Positions 34,330 to 44,727 of a DNA stretch of 64,000 nucleotides are shown here, in pieces. A model generated the notes under the pieces. It was not told the DNA's origin. It made no database searches and saw only the letters and a program-made list of their open reading frames with translations. The stretch's first letter is position 1. Each line of letters begins with the position of its first letter. Location: assembly GCF_032341175.1 (NCBI RefSeq), contig NZ_CP135435.1, positions 248,001 through 312,000 of the forward strand, given 5' to 3'. The position numbers and the translations under genes are program-made. Source of the DNA: Bacillus sp. DTU_2020_1000418_1_SI_GHA_SEK_038. GTDB lineage: Bacteria; Bacillota; Bacilli; Bacillales; Cytobacillaceae.

Positions 34330-34666
34330 TTTTATACACCCTGTTTTTTAGTTTTTTGAAATAATATTCAAATATTATAAGTGATTAAAATAGTAAAGTC
34401 TAATTCACATTGTTAATTCACTAGCTTGCTTTTTCGATTGCCAAAAATAAAGAGGAGGATTGTACAGAAAAATATAACTTGCCCTATTATTCTATAAAAT
34501 TTATAATTATCTTAACACTCGGACTTTTTTATAAATTACCCCCAAGTAAGAAGAGAAGCAAAACAATTGACGATTTTATCTATACATCTTAGTTGCTAGT
34601 TTATTTTATAAAAAGAATGGGGTAATAGAAAACCGATGGTGCAACATTCATAAGGGGGGTCATATA
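34330..34666. other. Divergent promoter interval guaD / peptide-binding lipoprotein
   Basis: About 340 bp, very AT-rich, without genes. It must hold both divergent promoters. No purine aptamer was found in front of guaD. AAGGGGGG just before 34667 is the ribosome site of the lipoprotein. Confidence 0.5.
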
Positions 34667-36331
34667 GTGAGTAAGAAGAATTTTATCTTTATTAGCATGC
34701 TGCTAGTTCTCAGTATGTTCTTAGCGGCTTGCGGCGGTGCCAAGAAAACAACCACCACTGAAACACCAAAAAACAACGAAAATGGTGGAGAAAAGCAAGA
34801 AGAAAAGGCTGAAGTGCCACAGAATTTACGAATAAATATTAATACGGAACCACCTTCTTTACATCCAGGTTTAGCGAAGGATACGACTTCTGGTGCAGTA
34901 TTGCTTCAAACATTCGAAGGTTTAACACGTATTGATCAAGAAGGTAAGCCTGTAGAAGCGGCAGCAGAAAAAATTGAGGTTTCAGAAGACCAAAAGGTTT
35001 ATACTTTTACTATTCGTGATGCACAATGGACAAATGGTGATCCTGTAACAGCAAATGATTTTGAATATGCTTGGAAATGGGCTTTAGACCCGAATAATCA
35101 ATCTGAGTATGCATACCAGCTTTATTATATTAATGGTGCAGAAGCTGCAAATACTGCTGGCGGATCACTAGATGAAGTTGGTGTTAAAGCTTTAGATGAG
35201 AAAACGCTTGAAGTCACATTAGAAAACCCGACTCCATATTTTACAGAACTAACAGCGTTTTATACTTATTTTCCAATTAACAGCAAAGTAGCTGAAGCTA
35301 ATCCAAATTGGGCTAACGATGCTGGTGAAAACTACACATCTAACGGACCTTTTGTTATGACGGAATGGGCTCATAGTGATAAAATTGTCCTAGAAAAGAA
35401 TGAGAATTATTGGGATGCCGGTGCTGGAAAATTAGAAAGAATCGAAATGATCATGGTTAATGATCCTAATACGGAATTATCTATGTTTGATAATGGGGAG
35501 CTTGACTGGGCAGGATCGCCTACAGGTAATCTGCCAACAGATGCTATGCAGGCTCTTAAAGATCAAGGGCGTTTAACTACTCAAGCTATTGCTGGTATTT
35601 ACAATTACAAGTTCAATACAACAATTGAACCTTTTAATAACGTAAACATCCGTAAAGCTTTTGCTCATGCAATCAACCGTCAAGAAATCATTGACAACAT
35701 TACTCAAGGTGAACAGCTCCCAGCGATGGCGATTGTACCTCCATCTATGTTCCCTGAAAATGAAAAGGGTTACTTCCCAGACAATGATGTTGAAAAAGCA
35801 AAAGAATTTTTACAAAAAGGCTTAGAAGAACTTGGTTATAAAGATGTATCTGAATTCCCTGCTGTAACGCTTTCCTACAATACGTCTGAAGCACATCAAA
35901 AGATTGCACAGGCGATCCAAGATATGTGGAAACAAAACCTAGGAGTTGAAGTTACGCTTGATAATGCGGAGTGGGCAGTATACTTGGATAAATTGCATTC
36001 ACTTGATTACGATGTTGGTCGTTTAGGCTGGTTAGGTGACTTTAATGATGCAATCAATTTCTTAGAAATGTACCGTGATGCTGATGGTGGTAACAACAAT
36101 ACTGGCTGGGAAAACAAAGAATTCCAGGACTTACTTGCTAAATCTGCTGTTGAAGGCGATGCAGCGAAGCGTCAACAATTATTAAAGGATGCTGAAGCAG
36201 TCTTTATGGATGAAATGGCAGTCGCTCCAATTTACTTCTACACACTAAACTGGGTAAAAGTTGAGAACTTACAAGGTGTTCATGTATCTGGACTTGGTGA
36301 TGTTCAATACAAGTGGGCTTATTTTGAATAA
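34667..36331 (+). CDS. Oligopeptide ABC transporter substrate-binding lipoprotein (OppA/DppE type)
   Basis: A 554-residue solute-binding protein starting at GTG with AAGGGGGG upstream. The signal peptide ends in lipobox LAAC (Cys near 22), then a Thr/Asn/Glu-rich linker and the SBP_bac_5 fold (LRININTEPPSLHPGLAKDTTSGAVL, NGPFVMTEWAHSDKIVLEKNENYWDA). It binds peptides at the cell surface. No permease or ATPase genes are beside it, so it is an orphan that must feed an Opp/Dpp system encoded elsewhere. A hairpin terminator follows. Confidence 0.9.
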   Translation: MSKKNFIFISMLLVLSMFLAACGGAKKTTTTETPKNNENGGEKQEEKAEVPQNLRININTEPPSLHPGLAKDTTSGAVLLQTFEGLTRIDQEGKPVEAAAEKIEVSEDQKVYTFTIRDAQWTNGDPVTANDFEYAWKWALDPNNQSEYAYQLYYINGAEAANTAGGSLDEVGVKALDEKTLEVTLENPTPYFTELTAFYTYFPINSKVAEANPNWANDAGENYTSNGPFVMTEWAHSDKIVLEKNENYWDAGAGKLERIEMIMVNDPNTELSMFDNGELDWAGSPTGNLPTDAMQALKDQGRLTTQAIAGIYNYKFNTTIEPFNNVNIRKAFAHAINRQEIIDNITQGEQLPAMAIVPPSMFPENEKGYFPDNDVEKAKEFLQKGLEELGYKDVSEFPAVTLSYNTSEAHQKIAQAIQDMWKQNLGVEVTLDNAEWAVYLDKLHSLDYDVGRLGWLGDFNDAINFLEMYRDADGGNNNTGWENKEFQDLLAKSAVEGDAAKRQQLLKDAEAVFMDEMAVAPIYFYTLNWVKVENLQGVHVSGLGDVQYKWAYFE

Positions 36332-36386
36332 AGCAGGGCTTTGTAAAAAACAGCTTGAAATTGATCTGAAAAAAATATAAATAACA

Positions 36387-36443
36387 GGGGACGGTTCTCT
36401 TGCTTTCTATTATATTGAAAGCAAAAGGACTGTCCTTTTTGTC
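36387..36443 (+). terminator. Terminator after the peptide-binding lipoprotein
   Basis: GGACGGTTCTCTTGCTTTC pairs imperfectly with GAAAGCAAAAGGACTGTCC across a 9-base loop, then TTTTTG. The GGGGACGG string is common in intergenic hairpins of Bacillaceae. Confidence 0.78.
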
Positions 36444-36564
36444 ATAAATCAAAGATTGATCTCATTTAGATGGTATTTCTTTCAGCGGTTCCTTTTAACT
36501 CACGAGAAACAAGCTCTGTCCCCATTTCCCATCTTCTTAAAAAAGTAGTGTGAATATTCCACCA

Positions 36565-36588
36565 CACGGGAATCTCCCGTGTTATAAT
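36565..36588 (+). promoter_or_regulatory. lutR promoter with palindrome
   Basis: CACGGGA-ATC-TCCCGTG (36565-36581), a perfect 7-bp dyad, sits directly before a TATAAT box (36583-36588), so it occupies the promoter spacer. It is a likely operator for lutR control. Its sequence differs from the dyad before lutA, so another regulator may bind here. Confidence 0.55.
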
Positions 36589-36625
36589 GATTCAAACAAT
36601 AGGATAAAGGATTAGTGAATATCAA

Positions 36626-37333
36626 TTGAAATATAAACAAATAAAACCCAAAAAAATATATGAAGAAGTTACTGAAGCCATTTATGGAATGATTCAGTCT
36701 GGACAATTAATGCCAGGTGATAAATTGGATTCTGTGCAGCAGCTAGCGGAGAATTTTCAAGTGGGGCGTTCCGCCATCAGAGAGGCCTTATCTGCCTTGC
36801 GTGCAATGGGGTTGCTTGAAATGAAGCAGGGAGAAGGTACGTATGTGAAGGCGTTTGATTCAGAGCAAATCCATCTTCCCCTTTCAACAGTCATTTTAAT
36901 GAATAAGGAAGATATTAAGAACTTGCTTGAGGTAAGAAAAATCATCGAGACTGGAGCTGTGGCAATTGCAGCCAAAAACAGGACAGAGGGAAATTTACAT
37001 GCTATGAAAGAGGCCCTTGATGATTTGAAAAACGCATATAAGAATGAAGGGTTAATTGAGAAGGCAGATTTTAAATTCCATTTAGCTATAGCAGAGGCTT
37101 CACAGAATGTATTACTTGCTAGTCTATTAAACCATATTTCAGAGTTAACACAAGAAGCAATGAAGGAAACGCATAAAATATCGGAATTTTCCAAGCAAGC
37201 CTCGAGTGAAGAAATATATGAAGAGCATCTGGAAATTTATAAAGCAATTCTTGAAAGTGACGAAAACTATGCAGTAAGAGCAATGCTTAAGCATTTAGAT
37301 CATGTTGAAGCCATCCTAAAAAAGTACTTTTAA
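36626..37333 (+). CDS. lutR: FadR-type GntR regulator of lactate utilisation, LutR-like
   Basis: A 235-residue regulator with a GntR winged helix (about 5-75; YEEVTEAIYGMIQSGQLMPGDKLDSVQQLAENFQVGRSAIREALSAL) and an FCD ligand domain (about 95-225). The start is a TTG; MKYKQIKPKKIYEEV closely resembles the beginning of B. subtilis LutR. It lies directly upstream of lutABC, which LutR represses until L-lactate is present. A 23-bp perfect palindrome between lutR and lutA is the likely binding site. The TTG has only a distant AAAGG, which suggests low expression. Confidence 0.9.
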   Translation: MKYKQIKPKKIYEEVTEAIYGMIQSGQLMPGDKLDSVQQLAENFQVGRSAIREALSALRAMGLLEMKQGEGTYVKAFDSEQIHLPLSTVILMNKEDIKNLLEVRKIIETGAVAIAAKNRTEGNLHAMKEALDDLKNAYKNEGLIEKADFKFHLAIAEASQNVLLASLLNHISELTQEAMKETHKISEFSKQASSEEIYEEHLEIYKAILESDENYAVRAMLKHLDHVEAILKKYF

Positions 37334-37359
37334 TAAAAGTAATAAGGGATTTTTTATAT

Positions 37360-37382
37360 AACAGGTCATCAGATGACCTGTT
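37360..37382. promoter_or_regulatory. Probable LutR operator before lutA
   Basis: AACAGGTCATC, central A, GATGACCTGTT is a perfect 11+1+11 palindrome between lutR and lutA. FadR-type regulators bind GT-N3-AC-cored dyads of this form. No U-run follows, so it is not a normal terminator. Confidence 0.75.
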
Positions 37383-37436
37383 GATCAGTAAGATGCTTAT
37401 AGCTAGGCAATATTATTTAGAGAAGAGGATGAAAAT

Positions 37437-38153
37437 ATGAAAGTATCTCTTTTTGCTACATGTTTAGTTGATATGTTTCAAAGTAATGTTGGGAAGGCAA
37501 CGGTGGAACTATTAGAGCATTTAGGGTGTGAAATTGATTTTCCCGATTCACAGGTTTGCTGCGGGCAGCCAGCTTATAATAGCGGGTATGTTAAGGAATC
37601 GAAGGAAGCGATGAAAAGAATGATTAACACCTTTCAGCACGCTGAATATGTCGTATCTCCTTCAGGTTCATGTGCCTATATGTTTCACGAGTATCCGAAA
37701 ATATTTAAGGGAGATCCTGTTTGGGAGCCAAGGGCAAAAGCGCTTGCTGAAAAGACATACGAATTAACACAATTTATTGTTGAGGTTTTACAAATAGAAG
37801 ATGTAGGAGCACGTCTAGATGGAAGAGCAACATTCCATACCTCATGCCATATGACAAGATTGCTAGGAGTAAAAGAAGCACCGATGAAGCTATTAAGCCA
37901 TGTTAAAGGGCTGGAATTTACAGAGCTTCCAGGAAAACATAATTGCTGCGGCTTTGGAGGAACATTCTCGGTAAAAATGTCGCAAATATCAGAGCAAATG
38001 GTGGACGAAAAGGTCCAGCATGTAGAGGAGACGAAAGCAGAATATTTAATTGGAGCGGATGGGGGCTGCCTGATGAACATTGGCGGAAGAATCGAACGGA
38101 AAGGCAAACCGATTAAAGTCTTGCATATTGCGGAAGTATTAAATAACCGTTAG
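37437..38153 (+). CDS. lutA: L-lactate oxidation complex subunit LutA
   Basis: A 238-residue (Fe-S)-binding protein with two CCG cysteine clusters: [12 protein letters not shown] near 36 and [13 protein letters not shown] near 169, plus Cys residues in SGSCAYM and [10 protein letters not shown]. This CX(n)CCGX(n)CXXC pattern is that of LutA/GlpC/HdrD subunits. With LutB and LutC it oxidises L-lactate to pyruvate, letting the cell grow on lactate and supporting biofilm formation in B. subtilis. First gene of the lutABC operon under the palindrome at 37360. Confidence 0.93.
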   Translation: MKVSLFATCLVDMFQSNVGKATVELLEHLGCEIDFPDSQVCCGQPAYNSGYVKESKEAMKRMINTFQHAEYVVSPSGSCAYMFHEYPKIFKGDPVWEPRAKALAEKTYELTQFIVEVLQIEDVGARLDGRATFHTSCHMTRLLGVKEAPMKLLSHVKGLEFTELPGKHNCCGFGGTFSVKMSQISEQMVDEKVQHVEETKAEYLIGADGGCLMNIGGRIERKGKPIKVLHIAEVLNNR

Positions 38154-38196
38154 TAACATTTCACAGAATTTGTGTTTTTCGAAGGGGGAAATAAGA

Positions 38197-39624
38197 ATGC
38201 CAATGAAAATTGGAACGGATGATTTTAATAACCGGGTGGACGCCGGTATTCAGAATGCCTTTATGAGAGGAGCGGTTGCCAGTGCACAGGATAATTTAAG
38301 GGCAAGGAAACTGATTGCGGCAGAGGAGCTTGGAAACTGGGAAGAATGGCGTTCTCATGGAGAGGAAATCCGACAGCATGTACTTGAAAATTTGGATTCC
38401 TATTTATATCAATTAAGTGAAACTGTATCTAATAGAGGCGGGCATGTGTTTTTTGCCAAAACAGCCGATGAAGCGAATGAATATATACGAGGAGTTATTG
38501 AAAAGAAAAACGCCAAAAAAGTTGTCAAATCTAAATCGATGGTGACAGAAGAAATTAATTTGAATGCCTGTTTAGAAAATGCAGGCTGTGAGGTCATTGA
38601 AACGGATTTAGGAGAATACATTCTTCAGTTGGATGATCATGATCCGCCTTCCCATATTGTTGGTCCAGCCATGCATAAAAATAAAGAGCAAGTGAGAGAC
38701 GTATTTGCGAAAAAAATAAACTATAAAAAATCTGAAAAGCCTGAAGAGCTAGCCTGGCATGCCAGGGAAACCCTTCGCCAGGAGTATTTAACAGCAGATG
38801 TCGGAATTACAGGCTGCAATTTTGCCGTTGCTGAAACGGGTTCCATCTGCTTAGTGACAAATGAAGGGAATGCCGATTTAGTAACAGCATTGCCGAAAAC
38901 ACAAATAACGGTGATGGGGATGGAAAGGCTCGTTCCGACATATGAAGAATTGGACGTCCTTGTTAGTCTATTAACAAGAGCTGCGGTCGGTCAAAAGCTT
39001 TCAAGCTATGTGACTGTCCTAACTGGTCCAAGAGATGAAGGGGATGTGGATGGGCCGGAAGATTTCCACTTAGTCATTGTTGATAATGGAAGATCAGGAA
39101 TCCTAGGAGGAGATTTTCAGTCCATTCTCCAATGTATTCGCTGTGCTGCCTGTGTGAATGTTTGTCCTGTTTACCGTCATGTTGGTGGACATTCTTACGG
39201 TTCGATTTACTCAGGGCCAATCGGGGCGGTCTTATCTCCACTGTTAGGGGGCTATGATGATTACAAAGAGCTTCCTTATGCGTCAACATTGTGCGGGGCA
39301 TGTACGGAAGCCTGTCCGGTAAAAATCCCTTTACACGAATTGCTTCATAAGCATAGACAAGTGATTGTGGAAAAGGAAGGCAAGGCGCCAATTTCAGAAA
39401 AGCTCGCTATGAAGGCATTTGGGCTCGGCGCTGCTTCTCCTGCACTTTATAAATTAGGCTCCAAAATGGCACCATCTGCAATGAATCCCTTCACTGTTGG
39501 AGATAAAATCTCGAATGGGCCTGGTCCGTTAAAGGCATGGACTGAAATCCGGGAATTTCCTGCACCGAATAAAGAACGTTTTCGTGATTGGTTTAAAGAG
39601 CGGTCCAAAGGAGGGAACAATTAA
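38197..39624 (+). CDS. lutB: L-lactate oxidation complex iron-sulphur subunit LutB
   Basis: A 475-residue protein with an N-terminal LUD domain ([22 protein letters not shown] start) and two ferredoxin-type clusters: [16 protein letters not shown] (near 310) and [18 protein letters not shown] (near 368), giving two [4Fe-4S] sites for electron flow. GAAGGGGGAAATAAG before ATG 38197 is preferred to an earlier ATG at 38170. It overlaps lutC by one base (TAATG), so the genes are coupled. Confidence 0.94.
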   Translation: MPMKIGTDDFNNRVDAGIQNAFMRGAVASAQDNLRARKLIAAEELGNWEEWRSHGEEIRQHVLENLDSYLYQLSETVSNRGGHVFFAKTADEANEYIRGVIEKKNAKKVVKSKSMVTEEINLNACLENAGCEVIETDLGEYILQLDDHDPPSHIVGPAMHKNKEQVRDVFAKKINYKKSEKPEELAWHARETLRQEYLTADVGITGCNFAVAETGSICLVTNEGNADLVTALPKTQITVMGMERLVPTYEELDVLVSLLTRAAVGQKLSSYVTVLTGPRDEGDVDGPEDFHLVIVDNGRSGILGGDFQSILQCIRCAACVNVCPVYRHVGGHSYGSIYSGPIGAVLSPLLGGYDDYKELPYASTLCGACTEACPVKIPLHELLHKHRQVIVEKEGKAPISEKLAMKAFGLGAASPALYKLGSKMAPSAMNPFTVGDKISNGPGPLKAWTEIREFPAPNKERFRDWFKERSKGGNN

Positions 39625-40343
39625 TGAAGGGTGCTATACAGAATAGAGATTTGTTTCTTAGCGATATCGCGGGGCGCTTAGGGCGAGATCAGTTCAATGT
39701 TAAAGTGGAAAGACCGCGATGGAAGTATCAACCTCAGGATGCAGTATTAAAGGATGCAGATTCGAATGAATTACTCGAAATTCTTAAAATTCAATGCACG
39801 AAAATACACACGGATCTCGTTGTAACAAACAAAAACGGATTAAATGAAACAGTGAAAAAGATTGTATCCAACTACGGCGGAGGACCGGTTTTGTCATGGA
39901 AAGACTCCCGTTTTGAGGACTTTGGACTAACGTCTTTGTTTAATCAAAAATGGCCAGAAGAAAACATTGAATTTCATGAATGGGATCCGTCAAGAGGAGA
40001 AGAAAATATTGAGCTTGCAGAAAAAGCAAATGTGGGCATCACGATAAGTGATATTACCCTTGCTGAATCTGGGACAGCGGTTCTTTTCAGCAACAATAAT
40101 AGAGGAAGAACTGTTAGCTTCCTGCCTGCATCATCCGTTATCCTTATTCCTAAAAGTACGATCGTGCCAAGAATGACTCAGGCAGCGAGAATCATGAGGG
40201 AAAAAGTAAAAAGCGGTGAGCATGTCGCTTCTTGTATAAATTTTATTACAGGACCAAGTAACTCCGCAGATATAGAATCGAGACTTGTCGTTGGTGTCCA
40301 CGGACCGGTTAAAGCTACTTATATTGTGGTAGAGGATTTATAA
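39624..40343 (+). CDS. lutC: L-lactate oxidation complex subunit LutC
   Basis: A 239-residue LUD-domain protein with VGITISDITLAESGTAVLFSNNNRGRTVSFLPASSVILI and the end TGPSNSADIESRLVVGVHGPVKATYIVVED, matching LutC. It completes the LutABC complex. The start ATG shares a base with the lutB stop, and a strong terminator follows the stop. Confidence 0.93.
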   Translation: MKGAIQNRDLFLSDIAGRLGRDQFNVKVERPRWKYQPQDAVLKDADSNELLEILKIQCTKIHTDLVVTNKNGLNETVKKIVSNYGGGPVLSWKDSRFEDFGLTSLFNQKWPEENIEFHEWDPSRGEENIELAEKANVGITISDITLAESGTAVLFSNNNRGRTVSFLPASSVILIPKSTIVPRMTQAARIMREKVKSGEHVASCINFITGPSNSADIESRLVVGVHGPVKATYIVVEDL

Positions 40344-40350
40344 AAAGCAT

Positions 40351-40392
40351 AAAAAAAAGCAGGAGTTCCAGAATTGGTTCTCCTGCTTTTTT
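40351..40392 (+). terminator. Terminator of lutABC
   Basis: AAAAAAAGCAGGAG, 14-base loop, CTCCTGCTTTTTTT. Perfect stem; its A-rich side also suits the convergent gene at 40485. Confidence 0.92.
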
Positions 40393-40484
40393 TATAGTAA
40401 CTCCTCGTCTTGAGAAGGAATGTCCTTGTCCTTGCTCGGAGGTTTGAAGGCTGCTTTTCTCGCATTCCGGGAGAAAATCCGTCA

Positions 40485-42113
40485 CTAACTAATTTGTCTT
40501 TCTTTCGTGTCTGCCACCAAGCTGTGGATGAGTGTTTCTAACATGAATGGCAGCTGGACAAAGGCACTTTCGATATGAAGGCGCTCGGTGCGTTTGTGAG
40601 CGTCTTTTCCGAAAGGCCCCACGTTTAGTACTGGAGCTTGTAACTGCTGCATTTCAGTAAATGGAATGCTGTATGTGTCTCCCCATACTGGTGTATTTCG
40701 TTCAAAGGCGGTCCAGCCATCAGCATCATCCTGATAAGAAACGTAGCTAAGGTCACAAATACCATTAAAGTAATGAATTTGATTCACTTCTAAATTAAAT
40801 TTCTCGATACCGATTTTTTTCATTAATTCAACCGATTCGATAACGAGCGGATCATTAGATGTGTTGACCGCCGGGTAGTATGGAGGTGCATAAAGCAGAA
40901 CCATTGTCGGTCCAAGTTCTTGACACTGGATCATGAGGGAATCCACGATACGGATCGACTTCTCGCGGTCATCCCAATTTGTATTTGATAAAGCGTTAGA
41001 TTTAATTTTTGCAACAGCTTCAGCACCTAATTTTTTCTCAGCATACTGGAGAAGATCTTCATAGCGTAAGACTTTCACTTTTCCGACCGGCTTAACACCT
41101 TCGTGTTCACAAATTTTTAAATAGGCAGTATTACAAGCTTCAGCCGCTTTATTGGCTACTTCGGTGAAAATATCCATTACTTCAGCAGCGCTCCGTTTCA
41201 TCAGGAAGACGTTATATAGAGCTGCCGCCCGATATGGCGTTTGGGTCGAGTATTCCATTTTTAAGTCTTTTTGCTGAAGTGAAACAGGTAATGGTGTGTT
41301 TTCGCCAAGATCAGACTCACGGAATATTGGATTCCATTCCATTTGCTGCGTTAAAAAGGATGCCATAAAGTTAGCAGTCATACCGCTCATCGGCTCTCCG
41401 ACATGTGTTTCTTTTCCATAGAATAAAACAGCAGGCATGATTTTCCCGATCGTTCCAGAATAAATATAATAGTTGGGATCTCCTGGCGACTGGGAGAATG
41501 ATGGTTCGCTATTTAAGAATAATTTATATGTCAATTGGTGCTCATCGCGTAAACGTACTAACTCTGGAACTGCAGCACGCATACCAGCTGAGTTCACTTC
41601 TTCATCTGGTACAGTAACGAGTAATAAATTGATTGGCCAGTTCTCTATACTCGCTTTTTCAATCATAGCCATTTGAAGGGCTAGACCCATTTTCATGTCC
41701 ATCGTGCCGCGACCGAATAAGTATTGGCCAGACTCAAGGTCAATCCGTGCGTCTTCTGGAAGCTCGTCTAAACGAGTCATTAATATTTTCGTCAGTTCTT
41801 CTGGTTGGAACGCCAGCGGCTCGAGATCCCCGTATTCTTCTGTGTGAACCGTATCAAAATGACTAATAAGGACAATCGTTTCAGTCACATCCGGGTTTTT
41901 ATATAAAGCGGTAACAACATTGCGTCCTAATCCAGAGTCATGCAGAGCTGTGTGGGTCGGGTTCTTTTTGAAGTAATCTAGCTCCATTAACTTCGCTTTT
42001 ACAAGATAAGCGAATTCGCACTCTCCTTCTGTAAGGGTTCTGCTCTGCCAGCTTACAAGCTCGCAAAGTAAAGCGCGTAATGATTCTGGTGTGCCCCATT
42101 TTACATTACTCAT
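40485..42113 (-). CDS. M20-family hydrolase, RocB-like
   Basis: A 542-residue M20 metallo-hydrolase related to RocB of the Bacillus arginine-degradation operon. The metal site is visible in LISHFDTVHTEEYGDLEP, GRGTMDMKMG and VTVPDEEVNSAGMRAA. Strong AAAAGGAG before ATG 42113 favours this start over ATG 42155. M20 enzymes release amino acids from N-acyl or peptide linkages; RocB's own reaction is not established. It is last in a unit with an aminotransferase and a TRAP transporter, so it probably trims the imported compound. Confidence 0.85.
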   Translation of the reverse strand: MSNVKWGTPESLRALLCELVSWQSRTLTEGECEFAYLVKAKLMELDYFKKNPTHTALHDSGLGRNVVTALYKNPDVTETIVLISHFDTVHTEEYGDLEPLAFQPEELTKILMTRLDELPEDARIDLESGQYLFGRGTMDMKMGLALQMAMIEKASIENWPINLLLVTVPDEEVNSAGMRAAVPELVRLRDEHQLTYKLFLNSEPSFSQSPGDPNYYIYSGTIGKIMPAVLFYGKETHVGEPMSGMTANFMASFLTQQMEWNPIFRESDLGENTPLPVSLQQKDLKMEYSTQTPYRAAALYNVFLMKRSAAEVMDIFTEVANKAAEACNTAYLKICEHEGVKPVGKVKVLRYEDLLQYAEKKLGAEAVAKIKSNALSNTNWDDREKSIRIVDSLMIQCQELGPTMVLLYAPPYYPAVNTSNDPLVIESVELMKKIGIEKFNLEVNQIHYFNGICDLSYVSYQDDADGWTAFERNTPVWGDTYSIPFTEMQQLQAPVLNVGPFGKDAHKRTERLHIESAFVQLPFMLETLIHSLVADTKERQIS

Positions 42114-42183
42114 TTCAATAGCTCCTTTTCCAATGGAAGATTTAGGATTTTCCATCAGTTTTTAATACTTGCTAGTGTAAGTC

Positions 42184-43368
42184 CTAAATACTAACCTTTT
42201 TCTCATTTTGCTTTCTTAATGTTACAATAAACTGCTCTAGCCTATCCATTCCTTTTTCCAGCATCGGCATCGCATAAGCATAGGAGATACGAATATAGCC
42301 TTCTCCATGTTCAGTAAACGTGCTGCCAGGAACGACTGCTACTCCACCTTCGTAAAGAAGTCTCGTTGCGAATTCGTAAGACGGCATCCCAAATGCTTTA
42401 ATGGAAGGGAAAATATAGAATGCTCCATTTGGCTTGACGACATCAAGTCCCATATTTGTAAGGCGATCGTAGACAAAGTCCCGGCGCTTAATATATTCAA
42501 TATTCATTTTTGCAGGCACATCCCGGCAAGCTGTCAATGCTTCGATTCCTGCATATTGGCTTGGCAATGACGCGCAAATTGAGTTATACAAATGGACGTT
42601 TAAAACATGCTGCATTAATTTTTCGGGTCCTAAAACAAAGCCAATTCGCCATCCTGTCATAGAATGAGATTTTGATAATCCGTGAATAAGAAACATACGA
42701 TCACGCAGCTGCGGATAAGATGCGAAAGAGTGATGCTTGCCACCAAAAGTATTTTCGCTGTAAATTTCATCTGACAAAATATAAATCTCTTCGTTTTCTA
42801 ATACCCCTGCAAGAGTATCCATTAAGTTAGGTTCTAATGTAATTCCTATAGGATTCGAAGGATAATTCAATAGAATGGCCTTTGTTTTCGGCGTAATCAT
42901 TGCTTTCAAACGTTCCGGTGATGGAAGAAAGCCAGTATCTGACGTATCTAAGTAAACCACTTTTGCCCCGCATAATTCAATAATCGGCTCATACCCCGAA
43001 TAAATAGGGGCAGGAATGATCACTTCATCGCCCTCTTCAAGGATTGTTCGAAAAACAGAATCAATTCCTTCACTTGCCCCATTTGTTACGATTATCTCTG
43101 ATTCAGGGTCGTATGAAAAGCCATAAATATCTTCGAAAAAAGAAGCGGTAGCCTGCCTTAACTCTAGTAAACCAGCATTATGTGAATAGGCTGTCTGATT
43201 GTTTTCAATGGCACGTATGCCTGCATTTTTTATAGCTTCTGGGGTCGGAAAGTCCGGCTGACCTATCGTTAAATTAACAGCGTCTGGAAAGTTTACAAGT
43301 TGATTAGCAAATTTTCGGATTCCCGGGGCCTCCAATTCTTTTGCCTTATGATTTATTGATAGTGACAT
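42184..43368 (-). CDS. PLP-dependent class I aminotransferase (PatA-like)
   Basis: A 394-residue fold-type I aminotransferase: VNLTIGQPDFPTPEAIK, substrate-Tyr region YSHNAGLLELRQA, cofactor Asp/Tyr in YILSDEIYSENTF, PLP Lys in HGLSKSHSMTGWRIGF (near 232) and Arg in GYIRISYAYA. AAAGGTGA before ATG 43368 sets the start. It resembles PatA and other aromatic or diaminopimelate-type aminotransferases. Lying between DctM and the RocB-like hydrolase, it probably deaminates an amino acid released from the imported substrate. Confidence 0.87.
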   Translation of the reverse strand: MSLSINHKAKELEAPGIRKFANQLVNFPDAVNLTIGQPDFPTPEAIKNAGIRAIENNQTAYSHNAGLLELRQATASFFEDIYGFSYDPESEIIVTNGASEGIDSVFRTILEEGDEVIIPAPIYSGYEPIIELCGAKVVYLDTSDTGFLPSPERLKAMITPKTKAILLNYPSNPIGITLEPNLMDTLAGVLENEEIYILSDEIYSENTFGGKHHSFASYPQLRDRMFLIHGLSKSHSMTGWRIGFVLGPEKLMQHVLNVHLYNSICASLPSQYAGIEALTACRDVPAKMNIEYIKRRDFVYDRLTNMGLDVVKPNGAFYIFPSIKAFGMPSYEFATRLLYEGGVAVVPGSTFTEHGEGYIRISYAYAMPMLEKGMDRLEQFIVTLRKQNEKKVSI

Positions 43369-43443
43369 GCTCTTCACCTTTCTTGGAGTAATCTATCAAA
43401 TCTATTTAGTAGATGAAATTTTTCTTTATAAAGCAAGTTTATT

Positions 43444-44727
43444 TTATTTAAATAAACCTGGCAGCCATAATGACAGTGCTGGAATAAAGGTAATGACCAA
43501 TAGGCAAATAATCATCGAAACCATGAATGGAATAATGGCTTTGACAATGCGTTCGAACTTAACTTTCCCAACACTTGAAGCAACGAAAAGATTGACGCCA
43601 AGTGGTGGCGTGATGAAGCCGATAGCTAGGTTCGCAACAAGAATAACGCCAAAATGAATAGGGTCTACCCCTACTGCTATAACAATAGGCAATAAGATAG
43701 GAGTTAAGACAACTAATGCTGAGATCGTATCAATAAACATTCCGACTATTAATAGCAAAATGTTGATGGCGATTAAAATAATATATGGATTAGTTGATAA
43801 CTCTGTTAAAAAGGTAGAAATATCATTCGGAATTTGTTCGAGTGTCATAAAATAGGCAAATGAGACAGATAAACCTATGATAATCATTGTTGTTGCATTA
43901 ATAACAACGGCCTCACGGAAGCTTTCGAAAACACTTTTCCAATCCAATTCTTTATAAACAAACATTCCGATGATAAGTGCATAAACTACAGCCACAACAG
44001 CAGCTTCTGTTGGAGAGAAGATTCCTCCGTAAATACCTCCCAAAATGATGACAGGGATTAAAAGCGCCCACTTTGCATCATTGGTAGCTTTCAGTACGCT
44101 TTTGAAATCAAATTTCTGTACCACTTCAGGCTTATAGCCTTGTTTTTTCGAAATAATATAGGATGTAATCATTAAACCAGTCCCAATAAGAAGACCGGGA
44201 ATAATTCCGGCTAGGAATAGGCTTCCGACAGATACACTTCCAATAACACCGTAAAGGACAAATGGGATACTTGGTGGAATAATAACGCCGATTGAACCTG
44301 CGGATGCTGAAACGGCGGCAGCAAACCCGCCATCATATTTTCTGGCAACCATGGCAGGTATCATAAATCCGCCGATTGCTGCCACGGTTGCTGGACCTGA
44401 ACCTGAAATCGCTGCAAAGAACATACATGCAACTATCGTAACCATTGATAAACCGCCGGTCATCCAGCCAACCATAGTTGTTGCCAGGTCAAGAAGGCGT
44501 TTCGAGACTCCGCCTTTCCCCATTAGAATACCAGCGAGCATGAAAAAGGGGATAGCTAGGAGCGGGAATGAATCGAGTGATGTGAATGCCTTTTGAGTAA
44601 TAATATCAAGTGGCAAGGTTGAGCCAAAGTATATGGCAACGAGGGCTGATACACCTAACGAAATGGCGATTGGCACCCCGATGAACAAACAAATAAATAG
44701 TGTTCCGAATAATAATGCAACCGTCAT
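43444..44727 (-). CDS. dctM: TRAP transporter large permease (second system)
   Basis: A 427-residue DctM-family permease: FLFIGVPIAISLGVSALVAIYFG-type start, ASAGSIGVIIPPSIPFVLYGVIGSVSVGSLFLAG, ANLAIGFITPPLGVNLFVASS. It overlaps the DctQ gene by 4 bases, showing coupling. It differs clearly from the DctM at 17842-19149, so the two TRAP systems probably have different substrates. Confidence 0.92.
   Translation of the reverse strand: MTVALLFGTLFICLFIGVPIAISLGVSALVAIYFGSTLPLDIITQKAFTSLDSFPLLAIPFFMLAGILMGKGGVSKRLLDLATTMVGWMTGGLSMVTIVACMFFAAISGSGPATVAAIGGFMIPAMVARKYDGGFAAAVSASAGSIGVIIPPSIPFVLYGVIGSVSVGSLFLAGIIPGLLIGTGLMITSYIISKKQGYKPEVVQKFDFKSVLKATNDAKWALLIPVIILGGIYGGIFSPTEAAVVAVVYALIIGMFVYKELDWKSVFESFREAVVINATTMIIIGLSVSFAYFMTLEQIPNDISTFLTELSTNPYIILIAINILLLIVGMFIDTISALVVLTPILLPIVIAVGVDPIHFGVILVANLAIGFITPPLGVNLFVASSVGKVKFERIVKAIIPFMVSMIICLLVITFIPALSLWLPGLFK

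Noticed and set aside
34330..34666. Second purine riboswitch ahead of guaD
   Set aside because: No ATATGG / CTCTACC core or P2-P3 loops were found on the minus strand.
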